Source: Ralstonia mannitolilytica (GTDB taxonomy: Bacteria; Pseudomonadota; Gammaproteobacteria; Burkholderiales; Burkholderiaceae). Taken from it: 64,000 nt of DNA. Below, one piece after another: positions 35,717 to 45,102 of this stretch; positions within the stretch are counted from its first letter, which is position 1; each line of letters opens with the position of its first letter. A program made the position numbers and the translations under genes. The DNA is taken from the NCBI RefSeq assembly GCF_905397375.1, contig NZ_CAJPVG010000006.1:1-64000 (forward strand). Direction: 5' to 3'. The notes under the pieces were generated by a model. The model had not been told where the DNA came from and did no database searches. It was given only the letters and a program-made list of their open reading frames with translations.

Positions 35717-36324
35717 GGGGGCATCGGTACGCAGTCTCCGTCGGGGGCGCCTGTGTGGGTGTGGCCGTGTTGTCGGCGGCGTTTTCGTTTGTGCCGTGGC
35801 TGCATGCCGCGGGGCTGTATCAGCGTGACGCCGTGCGGGCGGGGCAGTGGTGGCGCATCGTCACCGCCATGTGGGCCCATCTGGACGTGTGGCACTGGCT
35901 GGCCGATGCGATGGCGGGCGCAGGGCTCATCCTGTTGCTGGCCCGTGTGCTGCAGCCCCAGCGCATCGTCGGGGCGCTGCTAACGTGCGGCGTGCTGGTG
36001 CAGCTTGCGCTGCTCACGCAGCCGGCGGTGCAGTGGTATGGCGGGCTTTCCGGCGCGCTGCACGGCTTGGCCGCATGGGGCGGGCTGCGGCTGCTGAAAC
36101 CCGCCGCCGAGGGGGAGGACGACCGCATCTCGCGCTGGCTCGGCGTGGCGCTTTGTGTGGGTGTGCTGGTGAAGGTGTGGCTCGAGCAATCGTGGCTGTC
36201 GCCCATCGCCTTTGACCCGCATTGGGGGTTTGGCGTGGTGCGCATCGCGCATGCGTTCGGGGCGGGGAGTGGTTTGTTGATTTGGGTGTTGGGGGCGTGG
36301 CGGGTGAAAGGGCGATCGACGTGA
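35713..36324 (+). CDS. rrtA: Rhombosortase (rhomboid-family intramembrane protease)
   Basis: A 203-residue membrane protein with about six helices. The catalytic Ser is in YGGLSGALHG (Ser113) and the catalytic His in RIAHAFGAGSG (His180). WAHLDVWHW (50s) gives the conserved His positions of the second helix. This is the rhombosortase subgroup, which cleaves GlyGly-CTERM tails of exported proteins. Two proteins with such tails are encoded directly downstream on the other strand. The ATG overlaps the glnE stop (ATGA), so it may be co-translated with glnE. The symbol follows the family name. Confidence 0.88.
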   Translation: MRGHRYAVSVGGACVGVAVLSAAFSFVPWLHAAGLYQRDAVRAGQWWRIVTAMWAHLDVWHWLADAMAGAGLILLLARVLQPQRIVGALLTCGVLVQLALLTQPAVQWYGGLSGALHGLAAWGGLRLLKPAAEGEDDRISRWLGVALCVGVLVKVWLEQSWLSPIAFDPHWGFGVVRIAHAFGAGSGLLIWVLGAWRVKGRST

Positions 36325-36349
36325 GGCCGAGCGGGTCCGATGGCCCGTA

Positions 36350-36387
36350 AAAACAGACACGCCGGCATGAAAGCCGGCGCGTCTGTT
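36350..36387. terminator. Bidirectional terminator between rrtA and the first S8 protease gene
   Basis: ACAGACACGCCGGC (36353-36366) pairs with GCCGGCGCGTCTGT (36373-36386) around 6 nt, with one mismatch. The A-run on the left becomes TTTTT on the minus strand, so it best serves the protease gene. Confidence 0.85.
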
Positions 36388-36417
36388 CAGCGGTGTTGCC
36401 GAGGTGTCGGTGGTCCG

Positions 36418-38379
36418 TTATCGACTCCGACGACGGCCGCCTGCAAGCGCGCCGGCTGCAAGCATCAGGCCTGCGAGCCACAGGGGGAGGGCACCGCCGC
36501 CGCCGCTGCTGCTGCTGCTGCCATTGCTGCTGGTCGTGTCTGCGGTACCGGTTGCAGCCGGGGTGACTGTCACAGTGGCCGCATCGGTGGCCGTCGCGCC
36601 GGTGTTGCTCGTCAGCGTGACCGTAAAGGCATACGTGCCCGCAGCCGACGGCGTGAACGTAGCAGTGTAATTGCCGTTGCTATCGGGACCGGAGGTCGTG
36701 AGGCTGACGGACGGTCCGGAAGTCTGCGCCCACTGCACGCTACTGATGGTGTTGAAGACGCCCGCATTGCCGCTCGCCGTCAGGGTGACGGCGTTGTTGG
36801 CGACAACCGTGCTTGCCGAAGCCGAGGCATGCACGCTCGGATTGCCTTTCGCCACTGCAACGGCGGCGCCCGCATCGAGCATGCCGGCGCCACAGAGGCC
36901 GGACTGGGATGCGCAGTACGTTCCTGCCGGGAAGGGGCGTGCCGTCTGCTGGAGAATCGTGCTGATCTGATCCGGCGTCAGGCGATTGTTGACGGACAGC
37001 ATCAGCGCGGCGACGCCTGCCACGTGCGGCGTGGCCATCGATGTGCCAGCCTCGCCGGCATAGCTGTCGGCGTCCGGTGCGGTGGTACCGCTGTTCGAAA
37101 GCGACAGAACCAGCGCCCCCTGCCCGCTCACGGTCGACCCATTGCCGCCGCCGGGCGCGCTGATTGTGGTGCCGGCGCCCACATTGGCATAGTTCGCCTT
37201 GTCGCCATCGAGCGTGTGCGCGGTGACGGCGATCGTGCCCGTGCAGTTTGCGGGGGCGTCAATGTTCGTGCGCCCTTCGTTGCCGGTAGCCACAACGACC
37301 ACCGCGCCGCGGTTACGCGCGTTGGTGATGGCGGTCTGTATGGCCGAATCGCAGGGCCCGGAGCCGCCCAGGCTCAAGTTGACGACCTTGGCCGGCGTCG
37401 GATTGCTGCTGGGTGTCACGCGGGCCACGGTGCCGCCAGTGGCCCATGTGAGCGCATCGATCACGTCCGACTCCGTGCCTCCACAGCGCCCGAGGGCGCG
37501 CGCCATCTGCACGCCGACACGCGGTGCAATGCCTGCCACACCCGTCCCACTGTGTTGCGCGGCGATGAGACCCGTGACGAAGGTGCCATGCCAGGAGGAC
37601 GTATCGGAAGCCGTTGCCCCGCCGCACACCGCTGGATTCGCGGTGATGTCGGCTTGCGTGGTCGCGTCGCCCGGATCCGTTCCGACGCTGTCGCCGCCGT
37701 TGTTTCGGAAGGCGTTGGTGATGAAGTTGGCGCCAGTGTGGATTGTGGCGCCCGCAAGGTCGGCGTGGCTAAGAATGCCCGTGTCCACCACGGCAACGTT
37801 GATCGCGCTGGAACCCGTGGTCGTGTTCCACGCAGTCGTCAGGTTGGCACCGCCCACGGCGGTTGGGGTGCTCGACTGCGTTACCCCGCCGGAGGTAATG
37901 ATGTTCGTGATGGCGGCATCCTTGGCCATCAGGTTCCATTGAAAGCCAAAGCCCGTGGCGGACGGCGTGAACGCGGGGCGCAGGATGCGATCCGGCGCGA
38001 CGTATTCGAATTGACCCGTCGCGGCCATGCGCTGCGCCACTGTCTGGGCGTCTTGCAGCGTCATGGTGGTGGGCAGCGCGACCACATGGGCATCGCCCGA
38101 CATGGCGCGCTTGTACGTCACGGGCAACTGAGCAGCGGCAGACCAGCGTTGTACGGTCGCAACGTCGACGCGCATCGTGCGCCCGTCTGTGTCTGCGGAC
38201 TGCAATTGGAGCGGGCCATTCGTGCCGCTTTTTTCCTTGACGATCAACTGCGACACCCATTGCGTCTGAGTGCTTGAGTTGGCTGTGCGGTCACCGGCCA
38301 GCGCTGGCGCAGCTTGATACGAAACGAGTCCGAGCGCGATCAGCGCGCGGACGATACCCCCCTGGGCGATCGACTTCAT
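36418..38379 (-). CDS. Secreted S8 (subtilisin-like) protease with GlyGly-CTERM tail, copy 1
   Basis: A 653-residue secreted serine protease. The signal peptide ends near ALA at 26-28. A pro-region reaches about 150. The S8 triad is Asp199 (VAVVDTGILSH), His264 (SWHGTFVTG) and Ser447 (GTSMATPHVAG). A Ser/Thr-rich, Ig- or PKD-like domain spans about 520-610. The C terminus has a Ser/Gly linker (GSSSSSGGGG), a hydrophobic helix and GGRRRSR, the GlyGly-CTERM pattern cleaved by rhombosortase. It lies next to rrtA and a similar protease, and is presumably exported by type II secretion. The AT-rich 168 bp upstream should hold its promoter. Confidence 0.93.
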   Translation of the reverse strand: MKSIAQGGIVRALIALGLVSYQAAPALAGDRTANSSTQTQWVSQLIVKEKSGTNGPLQLQSADTDGRTMRVDVATVQRWSAAAQLPVTYKRAMSGDAHVVALPTTMTLQDAQTVAQRMAATGQFEYVAPDRILRPAFTPSATGFGFQWNLMAKDAAITNIITSGGVTQSSTPTAVGGANLTTAWNTTTGSSAINVAVVDTGILSHADLAGATIHTGANFITNAFRNNGGDSVGTDPGDATTQADITANPAVCGGATASDTSSWHGTFVTGLIAAQHSGTGVAGIAPRVGVQMARALGRCGGTESDVIDALTWATGGTVARVTPSSNPTPAKVVNLSLGGSGPCDSAIQTAITNARNRGAVVVVATGNEGRTNIDAPANCTGTIAVTAHTLDGDKANYANVGAGTTISAPGGGNGSTVSGQGALVLSLSNSGTTAPDADSYAGEAGTSMATPHVAGVAALMLSVNNRLTPDQISTILQQTARPFPAGTYCASQSGLCGAGMLDAGAAVAVAKGNPSVHASASASTVVANNAVTLTASGNAGVFNTISSVQWAQTSGPSVSLTTSGPDSNGNYTATFTPSAAGTYAFTVTLTSNTGATATDAATVTVTPAATGTADTTSSNGSSSSSGGGGALPLWLAGLMLAAGALAGGRRRSR

Positions 38380-38548
38380 TGAATGAACCCTGTTGTTGTA
38401 GAAAAATGAGCCGGAATTATCCCAAGATTCCCGCGTTTTTCTGCTTAAACAGGCTAAGTGCGCTGTTTAGTAATTTTTATATCTCTATTCATCCCCAACT
38501 TTCGGGGGGCTCAACGGTGAGCGCCTCGCCGGGTGCAGCGGTGTGCGC

Positions 38549-40180
38549 CTAAGTGGCCGTCCGGCGACGCCTGCCGCAGGCCATGCCACCCGCCAGCAGC
38601 AATGCCGCACCGACGAGCGGGACGGTGCCCCCACCTCCGCCCGACCCACCAGAACCGCTCACCACCGCACCACTGCCGATCCCTGCCCCCGCCGTGCGCT
38701 GGGCATAGGCCACCGCACCGGCCGCATCGAGCAGCCCCGCCCCACAGACGCCGGGGTTGTTGGCGCAGAACGTGCCGCTCGGATGCGGCCGCGCTGTCTG
38801 CTGCAGCCCGGCCAGCACCTGCGCATTCGACAACTGCGGCTGCACGCTCAGCATGAGTGCGATGGTCCCGGCGACTTCCGGCGTCGAGAAGCTGGTGCCG
38901 GCGACCTGTTTGACCACGTAGTTGCCAAGGCTCTGCGTGCCGTCATTGGAATCGGCCTGAATGACCGATTGCGCCTCGGCGCAGGTTGGCGGATCGGTGG
39001 CGGTGATGACCTTGGAGTTGCCGCAGCCCCCACCCGGGGCGGACAGTGCAACCTGCGATCCGACATTCGCGTAGCTGGCGTTTTCACCGCTGTCGACGTG
39101 CGCGGTCACGGCGATGACGCCCGTGCAGTTGGCTGGCGCGTCCACGCTTTGGGCCGCCTCATTGCCTGCGGCTGCCACAACGATCGTGCCGCGCGCGGCG
39201 AGCTGGTTCACCGCATCCTGCTCTGCCGCCGAACATTGGCCCGTGCTCCCAAGGCTGACGTTGACGATACGCGCCGGGTGGTTGTTCGTGGGAGCGCCGG
39301 CAACGGCAAGGCCACCGGCCCACAGCATGCCGTCCACGGTGTCGGAGAGCAGCGCGCCGCATTTGCCGGACACGCGTACCGGTACGAACTGCGTGTTCCA
39401 GCCCACGCCGGCGATGTCGCGTCCATTGTTGGTCGCGGCGGCAAGCACACTGGCGACCTCGGTGCCGTGCCAGCTGTTGGGCTGCGGATACGTGTCCGAC
39501 GTCGAGCAGCCAAGGCTCGGATACTGCGTTGCGCTGGTCACCCCGTCGCCAAGGTCATGCGCATCCGACCCGCGCCCGGACGAGTTGCCCGCGCGCACGG
39601 GGTCGGAGATGAAGTTGTAGCCGGGCAGGATTTTTCCCGTCAGATCGGGGTGGTCGGTGTAGCCGGTGTCCACCACCGCGACCACGATGCTGGACGAACC
39701 CTGCGTGATGTCCCAGGCCGAGGCCACGTTGATGCCGCCCGGCACGACGGTGGGCGACGCGAGGTTGTTCTGCACGGCGAACCGCGTGTCGTTCGGGATG
39801 ACATTGGGCCGAAGGATGCGATCCGGCACGGCGTACGCCACGCGCGCGTCCTGGGCGAGCTTTGCCGCCGTGGCTTCGATGCTGGCCGCATCGGTGAGGC
39901 CGGTGCGCAGCAGTTGCGCGTTGGTGCCAAGCGTGCGCTTGACCTGCAGCGTGCTGCCCGCCGCTTGTGCGACCGACAGCAGCCGGTTGCCGGCCTCGCT
40001 GGCGGACAGCGTCTTGCGCGTGCCACCGGTATCGTCGCGCCATTTGATGATCACGTCGCCGGTGTACGCCGGCTGCGGCGTGGCCGCCGTGGCCGGCTGG
40101 GCCCCCAGCACCGCGGCGATGCACATGGCGCTGGCGCCTGCACGGAGCCAGGACTTCAGCCGGAAGAGGGAAGGGGTCAT
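38549..40180 (-). CDS. Secreted S8 (subtilisin-like) protease with GlyGly-CTERM tail, copy 2
   Basis: A 543-residue paralogue of the neighbouring protease without the extra C-terminal Ig-like domain. Signal peptide to about residue 32 (IAAVLGAQPATAA). The triad is Asp171 (VAVVDTGYTDH), His238 (SWHGTEVAS) and Ser430 (GTSFSTPEVAG). The tail SGGGGGTVPLVGAALLLAGG, a short hydrophobic stretch and CGRRRRTAT fits GlyGly-CTERM. ATG 40180 (MTPSLFRLKSWLR) is chosen as it starts a proper signal peptide. It lies upstream of copy 1, separated by 169 nt, so each may have its own promoter. Predicted rhombosortase client. Confidence 0.92.
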   Translation of the reverse strand: MTPSLFRLKSWLRAGASAMCIAAVLGAQPATAATPQPAYTGDVIIKWRDDTGGTRKTLSASEAGNRLLSVAQAAGSTLQVKRTLGTNAQLLRTGLTDAASIEATAAKLAQDARVAYAVPDRILRPNVIPNDTRFAVQNNLASPTVVPGGINVASAWDITQGSSSIVVAVVDTGYTDHPDLTGKILPGYNFISDPVRAGNSSGRGSDAHDLGDGVTSATQYPSLGCSTSDTYPQPNSWHGTEVASVLAAATNNGRDIAGVGWNTQFVPVRVSGKCGALLSDTVDGMLWAGGLAVAGAPTNNHPARIVNVSLGSTGQCSAAEQDAVNQLAARGTIVVAAAGNEAAQSVDAPANCTGVIAVTAHVDSGENASYANVGSQVALSAPGGGCGNSKVITATDPPTCAEAQSVIQADSNDGTQSLGNYVVKQVAGTSFSTPEVAGTIALMLSVQPQLSNAQVLAGLQQTARPHPSGTFCANNPGVCGAGLLDAAGAVAYAQRTAGAGIGSGAVVSGSGGSGGGGGTVPLVGAALLLAGGMACGRRRRTAT

Positions 40181-40379
40181 CGGTGCGCGCTCCGTGGCAT
40201 CTGGGTCTGTTGTGAAACGCTGGCTCGATGCAATCGTTGACAGAACGTTACACAAAACCAAAGGTAGCACGCAGCCTGTCCTGATGCCATCACGTCGTCG
40301 TATGCAGTGCATGGCGGGGATGGCCAGCGCGCCGCCGTGGAATCAGCAGAAAACGGACCCGCCTGCAGGCCGTGGGCAC

Positions 40380-40404
40380 AAAAAAGGGCGCCCCGAGCGC
40401 CCTT
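40380..40404 (-). terminator. Terminator downstream of the lipoprotein gene
   Basis: AAGGGCGC (40384-40391) pairs with GCGCCCTT (40397-40404) around 5 nt. The A-run to the left gives TTTTTT on the minus strand, directly after the lipoprotein stop. Confidence 0.85.
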
Positions 40405-40427
40405 GTTGATTCACAGTGGGAAGGCAC

Positions 40428-40877
40428 CTATTGGCGCTGGAGCTTCATGACGCGATCCGCATCGGCCGAGGCAATGCCTGGTGCTGAACGCAGCGCTGCG
40501 ACGGCCCCGTCCAGAGTGGCCGAGGCATCGCCTGAGCTGGCCCGCACGACCCAGAAGCCGCCCGACATCGGCCGCACGACGGCAAACGCCAGGCGCGGCG
40601 TGGCGCGCGCGCCGGCTGCGTCCACCACGCTCTGCACGGTGGTGGAGGCCGTCGTCGGCGTGCTCAGGCCGACGATGATGTCGCCAAGGGGATGCGCGGC
40701 CGAGACCGAAGCGGGCGGCTGGGTGTTGGCCGAGGTGGGGTCCATGGCGGGCGGTTTGCCCGGATCAATGGCCGGCACCGACTTGCACGCGGCCAGCAGG
40801 CAAAGGCCGACGGCCACCGCCAGCGCGGGCTTGGCACGTGACAGCAGGGATCGGGGTCGAGCAGCCGGTTGGGCCAT
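40428..40877 (-). CDS. Putative lipoprotein (149 aa)
   Basis: I do not recognise a named family. The N terminus is a lipoprotein signal with lipobox LLAAC and Lys at +2 (LCLLAACKSVP), so it is probably lipidated. A Pro/Ala-rich linker follows, then a compact domain from about residue 62 (DIIVGLSTPTTASTTVQSVV) to the end with a second alpha/beta repeat (VVRASSGDASATLDGAVAAL). The Lys at +2 does not block outer-membrane sorting as Asp would. It lies 93 nt downstream of recN on the same strand and ends at a good terminator. Confidence 0.75.
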   Translation of the reverse strand: MAQPAARPRSLLSRAKPALAVAVGLCLLAACKSVPAIDPGKPPAMDPTSANTQPPASVSAAHPLGDIIVGLSTPTTASTTVQSVVDAAGARATPRLAFAVVRPMSGGFWVVRASSGDASATLDGAVAALRSAPGIASADADRVMKLQRQ

Positions 40878-40970
40878 GCGGTTCTCCTAGGAAGTGTTGG
40901 ATCGAATTGGCACGCGGCAGCGCACGCGCGTGGGCGCCCATGTCGACGCCCTTGTCTCCGGTATAGGCGA

Positions 40971-42677
40971 TCACTGTGCCACGCGGCGGGGTTTGCGCGC
41001 CGCAGCGGCCGGCGCGGGTTGTGCGCGGCCCGCGGCGAGCATCTCGTCGGCGTGGCGGCGCGTGGTGTCGGTGAGTGACGCCCCGCCCAGCATGCGCGCG
41101 ATCTCGTCGACACGGCTGCTGGCGTCCAGGACGACGAGGTCCGAACGCGTGCTGCCGGCCACGGTGCGCTTGGCCACCTGGATGTGGTGGTTGGCCAGCG
41201 CAGCCACTTGCGGCAGGTGGGTCACGCACAGCACCTGGCGGCGCGTACCAAGCTCGCGCAGACGGCGGCCCACGACTTCGGCAACCGCCCCACCGATGCC
41301 GGAGTCGACCTCATCGAAGATGAGCGTCGGCGTCGGGCTGGCCTCGCTGGCAATCACCGAGATGGCCAGGCTGATACGCGCCAGTTCGCCCCCCGACGCG
41401 ACCTTCGCCAGCGGCCGCGGCGAAACGCCTGCATGCCCGGCGACGAGGAATTCCACCTGCTCCAGCCCTGCCGCACCGCCATGTTCGAGGGCATGCAGCG
41501 CGATGTCGAAACGCCCGCCGGCCATCGACAGGCCCTGCATGGCGCCGGTCACCGCCTCGGCCAGTTCACGCGCAGCCTTGGTGCGGGCGCGTGACAGCGC
41601 CTGTGCGACTTCCATGTAGGCGGCGCGGGCCTGGGCTTCCTGCGCCTGCAGCGCGTCGAGGTCTGCGGCGGCCTGCAGCGCAGCGAGCTGTGCCTCGCGG
41701 TCTGCGAGCTCCGCAGGCAGGGTCTCGGGCGCCACGCGGTACTTGCGCGCCATGGTGTGCAGCGCCTGCATGCGCGCATCGACTTCCGCGAGCCGCTCCG
41801 GGTCGAGTTCGGCGCGATCGGCGTAGCGGGCAAGCGTATGCACGGCTTCCTGGATCTGCACCTCGGCCGGCTCCAGCGCCGCCAGCACGTCGGCGAGGGA
41901 CGGGTCGATCTCGGCGAGCTCGCGCAGCGTATGCAGCGTCGCGCCGAGCTGCGTGAGCACCGCGCCTTCCGATTCCGACAGGCCATCGAGCGCCGCCCGC
42001 GTGCCTTCGATCAGGCTTGCCGCGTGCGACAGGCGATGGTGCTCGGCCTGCACGTCTTCCCACTCGCCGGGTTGCGGGGCGAGCTTCTGCAGCTCATTGA
42101 CCTGCCATTCGATGCGCTCGCGTTCGAGTTGCGCTTCGCGCGATTGCTGCTCGGCCGCTTCGCGCTGGCGCACCACGGTCTGCCAGGCGCGATAGCGTTC
42201 GCTCACCGCGCGCACGTCGTCTTCGAGGCCGGCGTGGGCGTCAAGCAGGCTGCGCTGCGCGTCGGTCTTGAGCAGCAGCTGATGCGCGTGCTGACCATGG
42301 ATATCGACGAGCTGCTCCCCCACCTCGCGCAACTGCGCTAGCGTGACGGCCGCGCCGTTGATGAACGCCCTGCTGCGGCCGGCGGCATCGACGGTGCGGC
42401 GCAGCAGGATCATGCCGTCGTCATCATGAAGCTCGTGCGCCTCGAGCCAGGCGGCCACGTGGGGCTGCACGTCAAACGCGGCGGTGATGTCGGCGCGTGG
42501 CGCGCCCTCGCGCACCACGGCGGCATCGGCGCGCTCACCCAGGGTCAGGGCCAGGGCGTCGATCAGGATGGACTTGCCCGCGCCCGTCTCGCCGGTAAAG
42601 ACGGTAAAGCCGTCGGCCAGGTCGAGATCCAGCGCATGGACGATGACGAAATCGCGGATGGTGAGACTGCGCAGCAT
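40971..42677 (-). CDS. recN: DNA repair protein RecN
   Basis: A 568-residue SMC-like ATPase acting in double-strand-break repair with RecA. Walker A GETGAGKSILIDAL is at about 29-42, a long central coiled coil spans about 160-360, and the C-terminal ABC signature region (VASGGELARISLAI) and Walker B LIFDEVDSGIGG follow. ATG 42677 (MLRSLTIRDFVIV) matches RecN N termini. It lies downstream of nadK (139-nt gap), a frequent neighbour pair. Confidence 0.96.
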   Translation of the reverse strand: MLRSLTIRDFVIVHALDLDLADGFTVFTGETGAGKSILIDALALTLGERADAAVVREGAPRADITAAFDVQPHVAAWLEAHELHDDDGMILLRRTVDAAGRSRAFINGAAVTLAQLREVGEQLVDIHGQHAHQLLLKTDAQRSLLDAHAGLEDDVRAVSERYRAWQTVVRQREAAEQQSREAQLERERIEWQVNELQKLAPQPGEWEDVQAEHHRLSHAASLIEGTRAALDGLSESEGAVLTQLGATLHTLRELAEIDPSLADVLAALEPAEVQIQEAVHTLARYADRAELDPERLAEVDARMQALHTMARKYRVAPETLPAELADREAQLAALQAAADLDALQAQEAQARAAYMEVAQALSRARTKAARELAEAVTGAMQGLSMAGGRFDIALHALEHGGAAGLEQVEFLVAGHAGVSPRPLAKVASGGELARISLAISVIASEASPTPTLIFDEVDSGIGGAVAEVVGRRLRELGTRRQVLCVTHLPQVAALANHHIQVAKRTVAGSTRSDLVVLDASSRVDEIARMLGGASLTDTTRRHADEMLAAGRAQPAPAAAARKPRRVAQ

Positions 42678-42816
42678 GGCGGGAAGGGTTGTGGCTGGAA
42701 CCGGCTCAGGACCCGTAGCGAGCGGCCGACGGTGAAGTGGACGACGCTGCCGCACAAGGGTACGGCGAGCATCGCATGTTCAGGATCGGTCCGCGCAGCA
42801 GGATCATGGGCAGGTC

Positions 42817-43755
42817 TTAAAGACGGTTGTCTTCGGTCGGATACTCGTGCCAGTGCAGCTTCTTGCGCAGCGTGGCGTAGTAGTTGTAGCCGACCGGGTG
42901 CAGCAATTGCACGGTGCGCTCGGAGCGGCGCACCACGATGCGGTCGCCGGGCAGCAGCGACGTGAGCGACTGCATGTCGAAGTTGACGCTGGCGTCGCGC
43001 CCGCTCGTCACCTGGATGACGACCTCGGCATCGTGCGGAATGACGATCGGCCGGTTCGACAGCGAGTGCGGCGCGATCGGCACCAGCACCAGCCCCGAGA
43101 GTGCCGGATGCAGGATCGGCCCGCCGGCGGACAGCGCATAGGCGGTCGAGCCGGTGGGCGTGGAGACGATCAGGCCGTCCGAACGCTGGTTGTACATGAA
43201 GAAGCCATCGACCGACACGGCGAGCTCCACCATGCCGGAGAAGCCCGAACGGTTGACCACCACGTCATTGAACGCCAGCGCCGAGAAGATGATGTCGTCG
43301 TCGCGCACGACCTGGGCCTGCAGCAGCGTGCGGATTTCCGCCTCGTAGCGACCGGACAGCATGTCGGGCAGCACGGTGTGGACGTCTTCGAACGGGATGT
43401 CGGTCATAAAGCCGAGCCGCCCGTGGTTGACGCCGATCACGGGCACGTTCGCCCCGGCCAGGTGGCGGCCGATGCCCAGCAGCGTGCCGTCGCCGCCCAG
43501 TACCACCGCCACGTCGGCCTGGCGCGCCATCTGTTCGGGCGGCAGGGCAGGGTAGTCCTGGACGCCGATGTTGAGTGCCGTATCGCGCTCGAACACGATG
43601 TCATGCCCGCGCGCCGCAATGCATGACGCCAGCTCCATGAGCGGCCCGGCGATGTTGGCGGCCGAATACCGGCCGACCAGCGCGACGGTCTTGAACGGGG
43701 AGGCGGGCGAGGCGGCGGGAGCTTGCGGGGCCACGGCGGACGGGGGAATCGACAT
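42817..43755 (-). CDS. nadK: NAD kinase
   Basis: A 312-residue enzyme that phosphorylates NAD to NADP. The GGDGTLLGIGR motif is at about residue 92, NHGRLGFMTD follows, and STPTGSTAYALSAGGPI is the C-terminal signature. ATG 43755 (MSIPPSAVAPQ) is preferred to a farther start at 43791; the first 25 residues are Pro/Ala-rich and probably flexible. It is divergent from hrcA and upstream of recN, an order common near hrcA in proteobacteria. Confidence 0.96.
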   Translation of the reverse strand: MSIPPSAVAPQAPAASPASPFKTVALVGRYSAANIAGPLMELASCIAARGHDIVFERDTALNIGVQDYPALPPEQMARQADVAVVLGGDGTLLGIGRHLAGANVPVIGVNHGRLGFMTDIPFEDVHTVLPDMLSGRYEAEIRTLLQAQVVRDDDIIFSALAFNDVVVNRSGFSGMVELAVSVDGFFMYNQRSDGLIVSTPTGSTAYALSAGGPILHPALSGLVLVPIAPHSLSNRPIVIPHDAEVVIQVTSGRDASVNFDMQSLTSLLPGDRIVVRRSERTVQLLHPVGYNYYATLRKKLHWHEYPTEDNRL

Positions 43756-43803
43756 GCGCGCATTACACCATATCGATATGACCCCCGCCACGTCTGAGGA
43801 AGT

Positions 43804-43820
43804 TTGGCGGGAAACGCCAA
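43804..43820. promoter_or_regulatory. Palindrome in the nadK-hrcA divergent promoter region
   Basis: TTGGCG and CGCCAA flank GGAAA (43804-43820), a perfect 6-bp inverted repeat. A promoter-like pair for hrcA, TTGTCT at 43830 and TAAAAT at 43851 (15-nt spacer, short), follows. It is not the CIRCE sequence. It may be an operator or just a hairpin in the nadK leader. Confidence 0.3.
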
Positions 43821-43865
43821 CGTCACCGGTTGTCTGGGGGCGATTTTGCGTAAAATTGGAGAATC

Positions 43866-44924
43866 ATGGACAAGCGCGCCACCATCCTTCTCAAGACCCT
43901 GATCGAACGGTATATCGCCGAGGGCCAGCCTGTCGGCTCGCGCACCTTGTCGAAGTATTCGGGGCTTGATCTGTCGCCGGCCACCATCCGCAATGTGATG
44001 GCCGACCTGGAGGAAATGGGCTTCATCGCCAGCCCGCACACCTCGGCCGGGCGGGTGCCCACGCCGCGGGGCTACCGGCTCTTCGTCGACACCATGCTGA
44101 CGGCCAGTCCGCTGGATGTGCTCAGCTCGCAAGACCGCATGGCACAGCAGATGGCGGGCGCGATTGCCGAGCAGGTGCGTGCGCAGCTCGCCTCGCATGG
44201 CTCCGAATCGTCACAGCGGGTGATTGCGGCGGCCGCGCAGACCCTGTCGAACCTCTCGCAGTTTGCCGGCATCGTGATGACGCCGCGCCGCACGCATGCG
44301 TTCCGGCAGATCGAATTCCTGCGCCTGTCGGAGACGCGCATCCTCCTGATCGTCGTCACGCCCGAGGGCGACGTGCAGAACCGCATCATCCATACCGAGA
44401 CGCCGTACACGCCGTCGCAGCTCGTGGAGGCGGCCAACTACATCAATGCGCATTACGGCGGCATGACCTTCGATGCCGTGCGCGAACGCCTGCGCGGCGA
44501 GCTGTCCGCGCTGCAGGCCGACATGACCACGCTGATGCAGGCGGCGGTGGAAGCCGGCAGCAGCGCCGTGTCGGAAGAGGACCCGGTGGTCATCTCGGGC
44601 GAGCGCAAGCTGCTCGATGTGGAAGACCTGTCGTCTTCGATGGACAAGCTGCGCCGCCTGTTCGCCGTGTTCGAGCAGAAGACCGGCCTGCTGCAGCTGC
44701 TGGATGTGTCCAGCCGCGCGGAAGGCGTGCAGATCTTCATCGGCGGCGAGAGCAGCCTCGTGCCGCACGAAGACATGGCCGTCATCACCGCGCCGTACGA
44801 GGTGGACGGCAAGATCGTCGGCACGCTGGGCGTGATCGGGCCGATGCGCATGGCGTACGAGCGCGTGATCCCGATCGTGGACATCACGGCCAAGCTGCTG
44901 TCCAGCACGCTCAGCCAGTATTGA
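43866..44924 (+). CDS. hrcA: Heat-inducible transcription repressor HrcA
   Basis: A 352-residue repressor of class I heat-shock genes, binding CIRCE operators with help from GroEL. The N-terminal winged helix is visible in KRATILLKTLIERYIAEGQP and LSPATIRNVMADLEEMGF, followed by SPHTSAGRVPTPRGYR. The GAF-like dimer domain fills the rest. The start at 43866 has GGAG six bases upstream. I find no CIRCE in this window, so its targets (probably groESL) must be elsewhere. Confidence 0.96.
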   Translation: MDKRATILLKTLIERYIAEGQPVGSRTLSKYSGLDLSPATIRNVMADLEEMGFIASPHTSAGRVPTPRGYRLFVDTMLTASPLDVLSSQDRMAQQMAGAIAEQVRAQLASHGSESSQRVIAAAAQTLSNLSQFAGIVMTPRRTHAFRQIEFLRLSETRILLIVVTPEGDVQNRIIHTETPYTPSQLVEAANYINAHYGGMTFDAVRERLRGELSALQADMTTLMQAAVEAGSSAVSEEDPVVISGERKLLDVEDLSSSMDKLRRLFAVFEQKTGLLQLLDVSSRAEGVQIFIGGESSLVPHEDMAVITAPYEVDGKIVGTLGVIGPMRMAYERVIPIVDITAKLLSSTLSQY

Positions 44925-45102
44925 TTCGGAGGTGCTGCAGGGCTGGACCGTCCGCGGCTGCACGCCTGCCAAGAACGGCCCTGAAGCGGCTTCTTAGCCA
45001 GAGGCATAAGCTCAGCCGATTTTCTTCGACGACAGCGCGGTCTGCCGTCTCACACAATCGACTCCGGCGCATGTGCGCGGTTCTCTTCTGCCGGAGTCTT
45101 TC

